Below, piece after piece: positions 15,384-23,034 of a DNA stretch of 64,000 bases. This DNA comes from Streptomyces virginiae (GTDB taxonomy: Bacteria > Actinomycetota > Actinomycetes > Streptomycetales > Streptomycetaceae). Position 1 is the stretch's first letter; every line of letters begins with the position of its first letter. Made by a program: the position numbers and the translations under genes. The stretch spans positions 62,001-126,000 of the forward strand of contig NZ_JOAK01000026.1 in NCBI RefSeq assembly GCF_000720455.1, written 5' to 3'. The notes beneath the pieces were generated by a model that made no database searches, was not told where the DNA came from, and was given only the letters and a program-made list of their open reading frames with translations.

Positions 15384-16123
15384 GCCGCGCCTCGCCGACG
15401 CCGGCTCGGGCCCTCCATCGGCACGATGTGGGTGATCTCCCGCAGCCTGTCGGCGATCCGTTCGCCGAGCTTGTCGGTGAGGTCGGGGCCCTGCTTGACG
15501 CCCCTGTCGTCGACCGCGGAGAGAGCGGGCAAGTTGCTGGTGATCAGCGTCGGCAGGGACTCGTTGTACCGCTCGTTCAGCAGCCGGTACGTGGCTTCCT
15601 CGGTGAACTCGCTGATCTTCTCGGTGCCGAGGTCGTCGATCAGCAGCAGCGGGATCTTCTTGAGCCGCTTCACCTCGTACTCGGTGCCTCGCTCACTGCC
15701 GCCGGGCCGCATCAGGGCGTACATGTCGGGGGCGGTGATCGCGATGACCTCGTACCGGTCGGGGCCGGCCTCGGCGATCCGGCGCAGGGCCCCGTAGGAC
15801 TGGTGGGTCTTGCCCGTGCCGAACGATCCGGTCAGCAGGACGAACCCGGCGCTGCGGGGGTTGGCGACGACGCGGTCGGCCCAGGCCTGGAGCTCGGGGT
15901 GGGTGCAGGTGGCGCCCTGGTAGCGGTAGGGGGTGGCGGTCTCCCAGCGAGCAAGGGACCAGGCGGCACGGCGGCGACGGTGGTACTCCGGGTGGCCGGG
16001 CTCGTCCTCGTCGGGGGTGTCGTCGATCGGCCCGGGTTCAATGTGGTCGAGGCCGCGGGCTTCGAGCACTCGCTGGAGGCGGGCTGTGAGGTCGCCGCCG
16101 AAAGCGCGGCTGGGTTCGGGCAT
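15380..16123 (-). CDS. DnaC/IstB-type AAA+ helicase loader
   Basis: 247 aa. After an N-terminal helical region, Walker A is GSFGTGKTH (near residue 100) and Walker B is IPLLLIDDLGTEK (near 160). The following stretch (RLLNERYNESLPTLITSNL) is typical of DnaC/IstB proteins. Loaders of this kind bring the replicative helicase to an origin. It lies 2 nt downstream of the initiator-like gene and its internal repeat array, which fits an initiator and loader pair. IstB of transposons is excluded by the absence of a transposase. Confidence 0.85.
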   Translation of the reverse strand: MPEPSRAFGGDLTARLQRVLEARGLDHIEPGPIDDTPDEDEPGHPEYHRRRRAAWSLARWETATPYRYQGATCTHPELQAWADRVVANPRSAGFVLLTGSFGTGKTHQSYGALRRIAEAGPDRYEVIAITAPDMYALMRPGGSERGTEYEVKRLKKIPLLLIDDLGTEKISEFTEEATYRLLNERYNESLPTLITSNLPALSAVDDRGVKQGPDLTDKLGERIADRLREITHIVPMEGPSRRRRGAA

Positions 16124-16125
16124 GG

Positions 16126-17022
16126 TCAGAATCCGTTCGCGTAGTTGGCGTTCGGGTCGAGGCGGAACGGCTGGTACTTCTGGCCGTCGACGACCCGAAG
16201 GTTGGGCTGGCCAGCGGGCTCGTCGTCGTAGCAGCCTTTGTTCAGCCAGGTCGCCGGGTGCTTCGTGTACTGGGGGTCTTGGTCGCGCCGCTCGCGGGCG
16301 TAGGCCTGGGCGCCGTCGACCATCCGCTGGGGATCGGCTCCGCGTTCGATGGCGGCGATCCAGGCCTTCTTGGCTTCCTCGCGGGCTCGCTTGAGCGGGT
16401 AGTTGTGCCAGAAGGCGCCGAAGGCGGCGAGGTGGTGGTCCTTCTGCTGGCCGGTCTTGGCGCCTGCCCGGGGAGCGGGACGGCTGACGGCGGCGGGAGA
16501 AGAGTCTTTATCTGTTGAGGGGGTTGAGGGGTCTGAGGGGAAGGGGTCCTGGGTTTCCGGACCCTGTTCACGTGGTTCCCGGACCCTAACTACGTGGTTC
16601 CCGGACCCTTTCTCAGGGTTAGGGTCCGGGTTCTCCGGACCCTTTCCTTCGGTTTGGGTCCGTGGATCCGGGACCCTGTGTCCGGAGTTCCCGGACCCTG
16701 TCTCGCCGTTAGGGTCCTGGGTTTCCGGACCCAAAGTGGGGCCCATCTCCGCGACCTTGTAGACCGCGCGGTGCCCTCGTCGGCCGGCTGAGACGGTCTC
16801 GAGGGCCTTCTTCTTGCGGAGTGCGCTCATGACGTCGTACCGGCTGGAGCGTCCGGGGAGGCGCATGCGGTGCGCGATCTCCGGGTCGTCTTCGATGCCG
16901 GGCCAACACTGCCTGGTGCTGTCGTTGGCGTTCTCTGCCAGGACGAGCAGGGCGCATCGCTCGCGCCATGTCAGGTCGGCGGGCGCGTAGTCCAGCACCT
17001 CAACGATCAGCCGGATTCCCAC
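16126..17022 (-). CDS. replication initiator-like helix-turn-helix protein containing iterons
   Basis: 298 aa. Residues 1-95 form a winged helix domain similar to phage replication proteins (LTWRERCALLVLAENAND, then RYDVMSALRKKKALETVSAG). Residues about 98-160 are a Gly/Pro/Asp-rich linker made of related units (GPETQDP, GHRVPDP, GPENPDP, VREP). Residues about 190-270 hold a second helical domain (AAFGAFWHNYPLKRAREEAK and ATWLNKGCY) typical of replication initiators. The linker is encoded by the GGACCC repeat array at 16544-16732, like the origin inside lambda O. Initiator function is inferred from domains, the repeats and the loader next to it. Confidence 0.7.
   Translation of the reverse strand: MGIRLIVEVLDYAPADLTWRERCALLVLAENANDSTRQCWPGIEDDPEIAHRMRLPGRSSRYDVMSALRKKKALETVSAGRRGHRAVYKVAEMGPTLGPETQDPNGETGSGNSGHRVPDPRTQTEGKGPENPDPNPEKGSGNHVVRVREPREQGPETQDPFPSDPSTPSTDKDSSPAAVSRPAPRAGAKTGQQKDHHLAAFGAFWHNYPLKRAREEAKKAWIAAIERGADPQRMVDGAQAYARERRDQDPQYTKHPATWLNKGCYDDEPAGQPNLRVVDGQKYQPFRLDPNANYANGF
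16544..16732. repeat. GGACCC iteron-like array, candidate origin of replication
   Basis: Eleven copies of GGACCC or its complement in 190 bp. Direct copies start at 16559, 16581, 16603, 16637, 16671, 16693 and 16727 (steps 22, 22, 34, 34, 22, 34). Inverted copies start at 16544, 16622, 16656 and 16712. Several share a longer 22-bp unit with TTCCCGGACCC. A relatively AT-rich stretch (16500-16520) borders the array. Confidence 0.6.
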
Positions 17023-17110
17023 GAGCTCTCTTCTCTCGGGTGGTGTTGCGGGGTGGGCGGGCGCGTGGAACCAGGGGCCCTAGGGCGGGTTCAACACGCC
17101 GACGCCTACA

Positions 17111-17125
17111 TAGCTATCATAGCTA
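17111..17125. promoter_or_regulatory. palindromic operator between initiator and antitoxin genes
   Basis: TAGCTATCATAGCTA is a perfect 7-bp inverted repeat with a 1-nt centre, in the divergent intergenic region. It is AT-rich against a GC-rich background, so unlikely by chance. The Phd-like protein is one candidate binder. Confidence 0.5.
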
Positions 17126-17142
17126 AGAACGCGAGTTTGCGC

Positions 17143-17178
17143 TGTTGTAGTACCCAGCGAATCCGCTACTGTGGTTGC
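17143..17178 (+). promoter_or_regulatory. putative leaderless promoter of antitoxin-like gene
   Basis: TTGTAG (17143) and TACTGT (17167) are separated by 18 nt, and ATG 17179 lies 6 nt after the -10. No Shine-Dalgarno site fits in that space. Confidence 0.4.
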
Positions 17179-17388
17179 ATGACCGCGACCCGAACCGAGC
17201 ACCGCGACAAGATCGCCGACGCTCGCAACGTCCTTGGCGAAGTGATCGCCCGCGCCCGGTTCGCCGGCGAGACGACCGTCCTCATGAACCGCGGCAAGGA
17301 GGCGGCCGTGATCGTCCCGTTCGAGTTCTACGAACGGGCCCTCGAGGCTCTCGGCGAGACGGTCGTGCCCGCTGCTCCGAAGTCCTGA
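17179..17388 (+). CDS. orphan Phd/YefM-like antitoxin or regulator
   Basis: 69 aa. The order helix (DKIADARNVLGEVIARARFA), strand (ETTVLMNRGKEAAVIVPFEF) and helix (YERALEAL) is that of Phd/YefM antitoxins, where the N-terminal half binds DNA and the tail binds a toxin. No toxin gene follows: a terminator comes 23 nt after the stop. The strand order and MNRGKEAAVIVP motif are strong. It may act only as a repressor of the replication operon through the palindrome at 17111. Confidence 0.75.
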   Translation: MTATRTEHRDKIADARNVLGEVIARARFAGETTVLMNRGKEAAVIVPFEFYERALEALGETVVPAAPKS

Positions 17389-17411
17389 CCTCATAGCTCC
17401 TCCTCTCCTCG

Positions 17412-17437
17412 AGCCCCGCGTTGACCGCGGGGCTTTG
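17412..17437. terminator. intrinsic terminator
   Basis: A 9-bp stem (17412-17420 with 17426-17434) with loop TTGAC, followed by TTTG, between convergent genes. Confidence 0.75.
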
Positions 17438-17458
17438 TCGTGTGCGGGTGGGGTTCGG

Positions 17459-18268
17459 CTAGGCCGCGGCGGCCGGCTGCGTGGCGGCTTCGGCCTGCTT
17501 CTGCCGGTAGTAGGAGAGGGCGTGGTCGAGCGTGTTCTTGCTGACCCCGAGGCGTTCGGCGATCTGCTGCCGGTCGTGCCCAAGGCGCTCCAGCTCGGCG
17601 TGGTCCTCGGCGATGGCGATGTAGCGGGGCACTGTTTCGCCGTAGTTCGGTTCGGCTGCAGGGTCCTCGATGGTGTCGTCGTCCCAGGCGATGGGGGCCG
17701 CGAAGTTTTTGGCAGCTGCCCAGGTGCGGGCGTACCGGGCGGAGCGGAGGCGGACGCCGCACTCCTCGGCCGGCTTGTCGGCGTACTCCTGGTAGAAGTC
17801 GCGGACGACGCGGGCCACGGCGGCGGTGACCCGGCGCCCAGGCCGCATGTTGAAGAAGGTGTGCTTGCTCAGTGGTGTGCGCTTGGCGATCTCGGCGGGG
17901 AGCCAGCCCATGGTTGCGAGGGCTTGGATGCGGCGGAGGGTGGCGGTTTCGTCGATGCGGGCGCCGTCGGCGAAGTCGTCGAGGGTCGGCCAGAACGCCA
18001 TCAGGATGTTGGCCGACTCGGTGCGGATCTGTGCAGGGACCGGGTAGCCGGCCTCGCCGAAGAGCAGGTAGTTGAGGGTGCCGACGCCGACTCCGGTCCG
18101 TTCGCTGATGCGGGCCGGGGACATGCCTGCCGCGCGGAGGGCGTTGACGTGATCACGGACGGGCTGGGCGGGCGTGAAGGGCTGCCACTGGCCCTGCTGC
18201 ATGAGGGTCCTGCGGCGCTGGTTCCAGCGGGAGCGGGCCATTCGGATGGCGTAGGGGCGGCTGGTCAC
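17459..18268 (-). CDS. multi-HTH DNA-binding protein, 269 aa
   Basis: Three helix-turn-helix-like units are visible: RDHVNALRAAGMSPARISER (about residue 40), LRRIQALATMGWLPAEIAKR (about 110), and HAELERLGHDRQQIAERLGV near the C-terminus (about 220-245). Such proteins with repeated HTH units are common in actinophages and mobile elements. GTG 18268 follows CCGGAAGGACC. A DNA-binding or regulatory role is likely; the target is unknown. Confidence 0.65.
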   Translation of the reverse strand: MTSRPYAIRMARSRWNQRRRTLMQQGQWQPFTPAQPVRDHVNALRAAGMSPARISERTGVGVGTLNYLLFGEAGYPVPAQIRTESANILMAFWPTLDDFADGARIDETATLRRIQALATMGWLPAEIAKRTPLSKHTFFNMRPGRRVTAAVARVVRDFYQEYADKPAEECGVRLRSARYARTWAAAKNFAAPIAWDDDTIEDPAAEPNYGETVPRYIAIAEDHAELERLGHDRQQIAERLGVSKNTLDHALSYYRQKQAEAATQPAAAA

Positions 18269-18534
18269 GGCTGGTCCTTCCGGGGCTGGCGCTGGGTGGG
18301 GAGTTGGGTGGTGCCGCGGGGCGGGTCGGGCCAGATGTCGTACAGCTGGGCGACCTCGAGGGCTTTGCGTGCGGCGGCGAGGTCGCGGCGGACGTCGTCT
18401 TCGGTGCGGCGGGTGGTGGTGCTGGCCTGCCAGGCGGCCCGGTCGTCGTCCTCGTCGTCGCTGCCTCGGTAGCTGCTGGCGAGGACGAGGAGGGCGCCGA
18501 TGGCGATGACGACGGCCCAGTCGTAGGCGGTCAT
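18265..18534 (-). CDS. single-pass membrane protein, 89 aa
   Basis: Residues 3-21 are a transmembrane segment (AYDWAVVIAIGALLVLASSY). An acidic patch (GSDDEDDDR) and a helical cytosolic tail follow. Start and stop overlap both neighbouring genes by 4 nt. Function unknown. Confidence 0.55.
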   Translation of the reverse strand: MTAYDWAVVIAIGALLVLASSYRGSDDEDDDRAAWQASTTTRRTEDDVRRDLAAARKALEVAQLYDIWPDPPRGTTQLPTQRQPRKDQP

Positions 18535-18863
18535 GCGACTCGCCCCTCGATGAGGTCGCGGGTGCCGCGCCACCGCTGGACGGCGGACTTGTCGCGGGTC
18601 TTGCCGTAGCCGGCGGTCCGGAGTATCCGGTCGCGGTGGAGGGTGGCGGCGAGGCGGCCGGGGTCGTGTGCGGGATCGGGAGCGATCGGCAGGTGGGGCC
18701 TGCAGAGGATCTGCCAGAACAGGAACGGCTTGCCGGTCTTGCCTGCCGCTACAAGGTCGGGTCGGACTGCCGCGACCCAGGTCTCGTAGTCCTCGGCCTT
18801 GCGGCGGGCGGGGGGGATGGTGGGGGTGGGGATGGTTCCGTCGAGGTGGGGCTGCACGGTCAT
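18531..18863 (-). CDS. hypothetical protein, 110 aa
   Basis: A Pro/Thr-rich start is followed by a helical domain (DYETWVAAVRPDLVAAGKTG, FLFWQILCRPHLP) and a basic C-terminus (RDKSAVQRWRGTRDLIEG). ATG 18863 overlaps the upstream stop. Not recognised. Confidence 0.5.
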   Translation of the reverse strand: MTVQPHLDGTIPTPTIPPARRKAEDYETWVAAVRPDLVAAGKTGKPFLFWQILCRPHLPIAPDPAHDPGRLAATLHRDRILRTAGYGKTRDKSAVQRWRGTRDLIEGRVA

Positions 18864-19168
18864 GACGCGGACTCCTCTGCCATGGCGAGGTCGTTCAGGG
18901 CGGCGATGAGGCGGGCGAAGGCGTCCAGCTGGCCGACGAGATCGGCTGCGTGGCCGATGCAGGACCGGCACCAGGACAGTCCGGGCGGGGGCTGGGTGGG
19001 CAACGGGTCGAGGATCACGGCCGGGCTGTTGGTGACACCCCAGCCGGGGGCGCCGCAGAGTCCCTGCCGTCCGGCGAAGTTGCCGTCCTCCCGCATGACG
19101 TGGAGTCGGCGTACCTGGCCGGCCCGGCGGCCTGTGGCGGCGCTGTAGCCGCGGTAGAAGGCCCTCAC
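18860..19168 (-). CDS. hypothetical protein with CxxC, 102 aa
   Basis: GTG 19168 (VRAFYRGYSAATGRRAGQVR) overlaps the upstream stop. A CRSC pair near residue 70 and a C-terminal helix (LVGQLDAFARLIAALNDLAM) are the visible features. Coupled on both sides. Function unknown. Confidence 0.5.
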   Translation of the reverse strand: MRAFYRGYSAATGRRAGQVRRLHVMREDGNFAGRQGLCGAPGWGVTNSPAVILDPLPTQPPPGLSWCRSCIGHAADLVGQLDAFARLIAALNDLAMAEESAS

Positions 19169-19485
19169 GACGACCGTTCCTCGGTGGCCTTGGCGATGCC
19201 CTCGCAGACGGCCCGGTCGGCGTCGCGCTTCTTGGCGTAGCGCCGGTTGGCGGCGCAGATCCGCTCCATGACTTCGGCTTCCGAGTTCAGCGCGGGGTCG
19301 GCCTCTTCGCGTTCCTTGCGGGCGGACCAGCACGGCGTGCACAGGAGCGGCTGTCGGTCGATGGCGCACCAGGGGCAGGTGAAGCCGCCTGCGCCGAGGT
19401 GGATGCCGCAGTTGGGCTCGTACAGGAAGACGGGCCGGGACTGGGCGCAGTTGTCGCAGCGGGTTTCGAGGGGCTTCGTGTCCAT
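19165..19485 (-). CDS. zinc-finger-like hypothetical protein, 106 aa
   Basis: Three Cys pairs in the first 55 residues (CDNC, CPWC, LLCTPC) plus one His suggest one or two zinc sites. The C-terminal half is a charged helix (KEREEADPALNSEAEVMERI). It is the first gene of the coupled set 18.3-19.5 kb. Function unknown. Confidence 0.55.
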   Translation of the reverse strand: MDTKPLETRCDNCAQSRPVFLYEPNCGIHLGAGGFTCPWCAIDRQPLLCTPCWSARKEREEADPALNSEAEVMERICAANRRYAKKRDADRAVCEGIAKATEERSS

Positions 19486-19561
19486 GGTGGTGTCCTCTCG
19501 TCTGCTGTACTGGAGGGGTGGGGCCCCGCCTGTTTGCGGCGGGCGGGACCCCGAAGGCGGA

Positions 19562-20179
19562 TTACTGGTGGGGGCAGTCCTCGCAGAGGCCGTTGGCGTC
19601 CCACGGCCCGTTCGGGTCCTGACACGGCGGGCACGGTCCCGCGGGGGTGGTGGTGGCCGGGCCGGCCGCCAGCTCAGGCAGGGCGACTCCGGCCAGCTGG
19701 CCGTTGCGCCATGCGGCCATCACCTGGTCGCGGCCCGTCTTTCCGAACCGGACGCTGTGGGTGCGGGCGCTGGCAGGGGCGATGCTGACGCCCGGTACGT
19801 CGTGGATGACGCCGGTTTCCGGATCCGCCCACTCCGTACCGCCCGCCGCGGTCAGCTCGGCCAGCACCTTCTTCTCGAATGCGGGCCGGACGCTGGTGCG
19901 GAACTCGCGCTCGATCTCACCGGCGTGGTTCTGGAGCACCCACGCCTTGAACGCGTCCGCATCGGTGACCTTGGCTTCACTGCTGCCGGCGGTCAGGCTG
20001 ACCTTGCCGACCTCGATGCCGTCGGGGAGCGTGACGACGATCTGGCGGGTGCCGGTCTCCCGGGCGAGGTCGTCGAGCTGCTGCTGCACCTCGGCCCGCT
20101 TCGCCTTGTACGCGATGTTGATGACGTCGAGGAGGGTCTTGAGGTACGCCTCCTGCGCGGCATTGTCACGGAGGCTCAT
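19562..20179 (-). CDS. phage-type hypothetical protein linked to RecT, 205 aa
   Basis: The N-terminal half is helical and charged (YLKTLLDVINIAYKAKRAEV), the middle has a strand-rich part (TRQIVVTLPDGIEVGKVSLT), and the end has a CPPCQDPNGPWD...CEDC zinc knuckle. It overlaps the recT-like stop by 4 nt (ATGA), so both products are probably used together. Proteins at this position in phage recombination modules include exonucleases, but I see no nuclease motif. Confidence 0.6.
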   Translation of the reverse strand: MSLRDNAAQEAYLKTLLDVINIAYKAKRAEVQQQLDDLARETGTRQIVVTLPDGIEVGKVSLTAGSSEAKVTDADAFKAWVLQNHAGEIEREFRTSVRPAFEKKVLAELTAAGGTEWADPETGVIHDVPGVSIAPASARTHSVRFGKTGRDQVMAAWRNGQLAGVALPELAAGPATTTPAGPCPPCQDPNGPWDANGLCEDCPHQ

Positions 20180-21228
20180 GCGGCACCTGCCGTGCCGCTG
20201 AGGATCTGCGTCATTTCGGTCAGCTGCTGGACGCCGGCCTCGCCGATGGGGATGCCGTAGGACTGCTGGAAGTCGGCGTCGAGGGTGTCGAGTCCGACGC
20301 GGGTGGCGGTGGCCCGGAGCTGCTGCTCGGCCTCGGCCACCGGGTCCGCGAACTCGGCGTCGGTGACCGTGTCAGCCGGGGCCGGGGCGGCGGGCGACGC
20401 TGCCTTGGCCTTGCCCACCTCGGCGATCTCCTGCAGGGTCGCGGTGCCGGGGCCGTAGCCGGCGGCGGACGCGTCGCGGTAGATCTGCCGAACCTCGTCG
20501 GCGGTGGCAGCGGCGTGCGCCTCGGCGACGAAGTCCCGTGCCGGAGCGGCCGGTGCCACCGGTGCGGCGGTGGCCCACGGGTCCGCCTCGCCCGGCTGAA
20601 CGGAGCGGAGGTGCCGCTCGGGCTCCGGATTGTCGGCCTGCGCCATCTCCTCGGCCGTGTACACACCGGCCAGGTCGTGCGGGAAGGCCATGCGCAGGGC
20701 CAGAGCCTCGGCGCACTTCGCGGTCATGGTCGCGGGCATCTTGCCCCACAGGCCGATGACCTTGTCTTCCTTGCCGCGCTGCACGTACTCGGAGTACTTG
20801 GCCACCGCGGGGAAGCGCTGTCCGTTGCGGACGACGACCACCTTGGCGGCGGCTGGCGCTTCGTCCGACAGCCAGACGTCGTACCAGCGGCCGGACGCGT
20901 CGCACCACAGGGTGTCTTCGTAGCCGAGCGTGTGGCCGGCGGCAGCGACGACGCGGTGGGCGATGACGCGGTAGCCGTCGATGCTGGTCTGGGGGGTGAA
21001 GACCTTGCGCTTCTGCCGGTTGTCCCAGCGGCCGATCAGGTAGACCTGGCGGGTGAACGGGTCGAGGCCGGTTCGCTGTGAGAGGTGGAGGAAGCCGGAG
21101 AGTTCGGCGGGTGTGACGTCGTTGTCGATGCCGCCCTGTCGCAGTACGGCGGCCTGCTCGGGGGTCCAGTTGGTTTGGTCGGGACGGATGGCGAGGCTGC
21201 CGCCTGCCTTGGTGATTTCGGTGCTCAC
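20176..21228 (-). CDS. RecT-family single-strand annealing recombinase
   Basis: 350 aa. Residues about 30-190 carry the RecT/Bet pattern: FLHLSQRTGLDPFTRQVYLI, then TPQTSIDGYRVIAHRV, then GLWGKMPATMTAKCAEALAL. These segments are diagnostic of phage annealing proteins. The C-terminal 150 residues are an Ala/Pro-rich linker ending in a helical tail, as in longer actinophage homologues. It anneals homologous single strands, usually with a partner nuclease, which may be the 205-aa neighbour. Presence in a conjugative-type element points to phage ancestry of this module. Confidence 0.85.
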   Translation of the reverse strand: MSTEITKAGGSLAIRPDQTNWTPEQAAVLRQGGIDNDVTPAELSGFLHLSQRTGLDPFTRQVYLIGRWDNRQKRKVFTPQTSIDGYRVIAHRVVAAAGHTLGYEDTLWCDASGRWYDVWLSDEAPAAAKVVVVRNGQRFPAVAKYSEYVQRGKEDKVIGLWGKMPATMTAKCAEALALRMAFPHDLAGVYTAEEMAQADNPEPERHLRSVQPGEADPWATAAPVAPAAPARDFVAEAHAAATADEVRQIYRDASAAGYGPGTATLQEIAEVGKAKAASPAAPAPADTVTDAEFADPVAEAEQQLRATATRVGLDTLDADFQQSYGIPIGEAGVQQLTEMTQILSGTAGAA

Positions 21229-21336
21229 GGTGAGCCTTTCAGGGTGTGGCGGGCTGGGGCCCCGGTGTGGGGCCCTCAGCGGTGGTGGTTTGGCGCCGGG
21301 GCGGCCGGTCGGTGCACGGCTGGCCCCGGCGGGTCT

Positions 21337-21690
21337 TCAGGCGCCCGGCACGTGGGCCGGGTCGGGGCTGGCGAACGGCGCCAGGTGGAGCGGCAGGACC
21401 GGGATCGGCTGGGTGTCGGTGACGGCGGGGTGTGCGGTGAGGGAGGAGACGGCGGTCTGGTTCTGTCGCGTGGCCTCGACCGCCGCGGCAAGCTGTTCGC
21501 CGAGCCGGTTGGCCTTCGCGTTGGCCTTGTCCCTGGCCGCCTGCGACTCGTCAAGGCGGCGTTGCAGGTCCGCGTTGCGGGCCCGCTCCAGCTGCAGTTC
21601 GACTTCCAGCCGGCTGAGCCGGTCCTGGGCCCGGTGCTGGCCGCGGGCCGTGGTGCGGGACCGGAACCGGTCTATGACGGGGAGGCTCAC
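21337..21690 (-). CDS. coiled-coil hypothetical protein, 117 aa
   Basis: Residues about 20-75 form a strong coiled coil (DRLSRLEVELQLERARNADL). The tail is Pro/Ala-rich. GTG 21690 overlaps the upstream stop. Function unknown. Confidence 0.55.
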   Translation of the reverse strand: MSLPVIDRFRSRTTARGQHRAQDRLSRLEVELQLERARNADLQRRLDESQAARDKANAKANRLGEQLAAAVEATRQNQTAVSSLTAHPAVTDTQPIPVLPLHLAPFASPDPAHVPGA

Positions 21691-22154
21691 CACGTCCTGC
21701 CGATCTCGTGGATCTCGCCGGTCTTCTCCCGCACGTTGGCGATGGGCTCGCCGTCCCACAGGGGCATCTCGATCTGGGTGACGAAGCCCTTGGTGGTTTC
21801 GATCCAGGCCTGGCCGGTGCCGTCGAGGTAGATGCGGCGCCGGTTGTCGGCGGGCCAGTCGTCGTGTTCGCCGGCCGCGGCGGAGCGGACTGTGGACACC
21901 CACTCGGGTACGGGCAGCGGGTTCTCCCAGCGGGTGGCCTGCTTCTCGGCTACCCGGCATGCGTTGAAGACGGCGTTCAGGCAGCGGTGCAGGTAGGCCA
22001 TCTCGTCGCGGACGGTGGGCTCCTTGCCGACGTACCGTTCAAGCGTCGCTTCGAGGTCTGCTACGCGCTGGTCGCGTTCCTCGAGCTGCTGCTCGTTGAT
22101 CCGCAGCTTGGCGCGGAGTTCGGTCAGCTCGGCGACCATCGGGTCAGTGGCCAT
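21687..22154 (-). CDS. coiled-coil hypothetical protein, 155 aa
   Basis: Residues 5-45 are a coiled coil (ELRAKLRINEQQLEERDQRV). The rest is a compact domain with Trp residues (ADNRRRIYLDGTGQAWIETT). It sits between two short genes and overlaps both. Not recognised. Confidence 0.55.
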   Translation of the reverse strand: MATDPMVAELTELRAKLRINEQQLEERDQRVADLEATLERYVGKEPTVRDEMAYLHRCLNAVFNACRVAEKQATRWENPLPVPEWVSTVRSAAAGEHDDWPADNRRRIYLDGTGQAWIETTKGFVTQIEMPLWDGEPIANVREKTGEIHEIGRTW

Positions 22155-22404
22155 GAGAGTCCTCCTCGGTGGGGCGGAGCGCGGCGACCTCGGGGTGCTC
22201 GTCGATGAGGTCGTCCCACTCCCACTCGCTGGGCGCTTCGACGTACAGGTCAAGGCCGTTCTCGAGGAGGGTCGACGCGTTCAGGTCCTGATAGACCTCC
22301 TCGCACTTGGCGAGCTGGGCGACGGCCTGTTCCTGGCTGTCGGCTTCCTCCCAGACGAGGTGGCGTTCGCGGGTTTCCACGATCACGGGGTAGCGGGCGG
22401 TCAC
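22144..22404 (-). CDS. small acidic hypothetical protein, 86 aa
   Basis: GTG 22404 follows GGAGG. The sequence looks like a small alpha/beta domain (RYPVIVETRERHLVWEEADS, then helix, then strand DLYVEAPSEWEWDDL). Its 3' end overlaps the next gene by 11 nt. Function unknown. Confidence 0.5.
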   Translation of the reverse strand: MTARYPVIVETRERHLVWEEADSQEQAVAQLAKCEEVYQDLNASTLLENGLDLYVEAPSEWEWDDLIDEHPEVAALRPTEEDSHGH

Positions 22405-22496
22405 GTGGTCCTCCAGGTTCGACGGCCCCACCAGAGGGCGAGGGCGGATACAGCCGCGGCGAGAAGCGTCCGGAGAGTTGCCTGGGCGACGGTCAC
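22401..22496 (-). CDS. 31-aa transmembrane micro-protein
   Basis: GTG 22496 and TGA 22401 each overlap a neighbouring gene by 4 nt. The peptide is almost all one hydrophobic helix (LRTLLAAAVSALALWWG) with a basic end. Coupling at both ends supports translation. Confidence 0.4.
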   Translation of the reverse strand: MTVAQATLRTLLAAAVSALALWWGRRTWRTT

Positions 22497-22681
22497 GGCG
22501 TCCCCCAGTCCGGCAGGTCCACGAACCCGGCGACGATCGACGCCCGCAGGTCCGCGTCCTGGATCCAGGCCGGCGGCTCGCGGTCGGTCAGGTCCAGCGC
22601 GCGCAGCAGGGCCGGGGCGACCAGTACGGGCGGCGGGTCCGACAGCAGGACCGACACCACCGTCTCGGTGCGGGCCATCAC
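22493..22681 (-). CDS. small hypothetical protein, 62 aa
   Basis: The start region MMARTETVVSVLLSDPPPVL is followed by a helical stretch and DLPDWGTP at the end. Coupled to both neighbours by 4-nt overlaps. No family recognised. Confidence 0.5.
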   Translation of the reverse strand: MMARTETVVSVLLSDPPPVLVAPALLRALDLTDREPPAWIQDADLRASIVAGFVDLPDWGTP

Positions 22682-23034
22682 GCCACCGCCCGCAGGAACG
22701 ACGGGACCGGCGCGTCGTACCGGCGCAGCTCACCCGAACTCACCCCGTACTCGCAGGCGACGTCGAGCCACTGCTCCGGAAACACCGACCACACCGCGTC
22801 CACGATCAACTGGTGCGCGCCCCGCGGCGTCGGGATCTCCCGACCCAGACCATCCAGCAGAAGCACGACCCGCCTCATCTGCGGGCTGCCGTCCACGTCC
22901 CACATCACCGGCGTGATCCGGATCCGGAAGGCGCGGTTACCCAGCAGCCCGGTCAACGCGCGGCGGATCTTCGCCCGACCGTCCTCGTCGGCCTGCGCCA
23001 TCAGCGGGCCGGCCATCGGTGCAAGGAGCTTCAC
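22678..23034 (-). CDS. hypothetical protein, 118 aa
   Basis: Mixed alpha/beta (RAFRIRITPVMWDVDGSPQM, then LVLLLDG-like strand RRVVLLLDGLG). The C-terminal part contains a helix with HQLIVDAVWSVFPEQWLDVA. No recognised motif. Coupled to the gene on each side. Confidence 0.5.
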   Translation of the reverse strand: MKLLAPMAGPLMAQADEDGRAKIRRALTGLLGNRAFRIRITPVMWDVDGSPQMRRVVLLLDGLGREIPTPRGAHQLIVDAVWSVFPEQWLDVACEYGVSSGELRRYDAPVPSFLRAVA

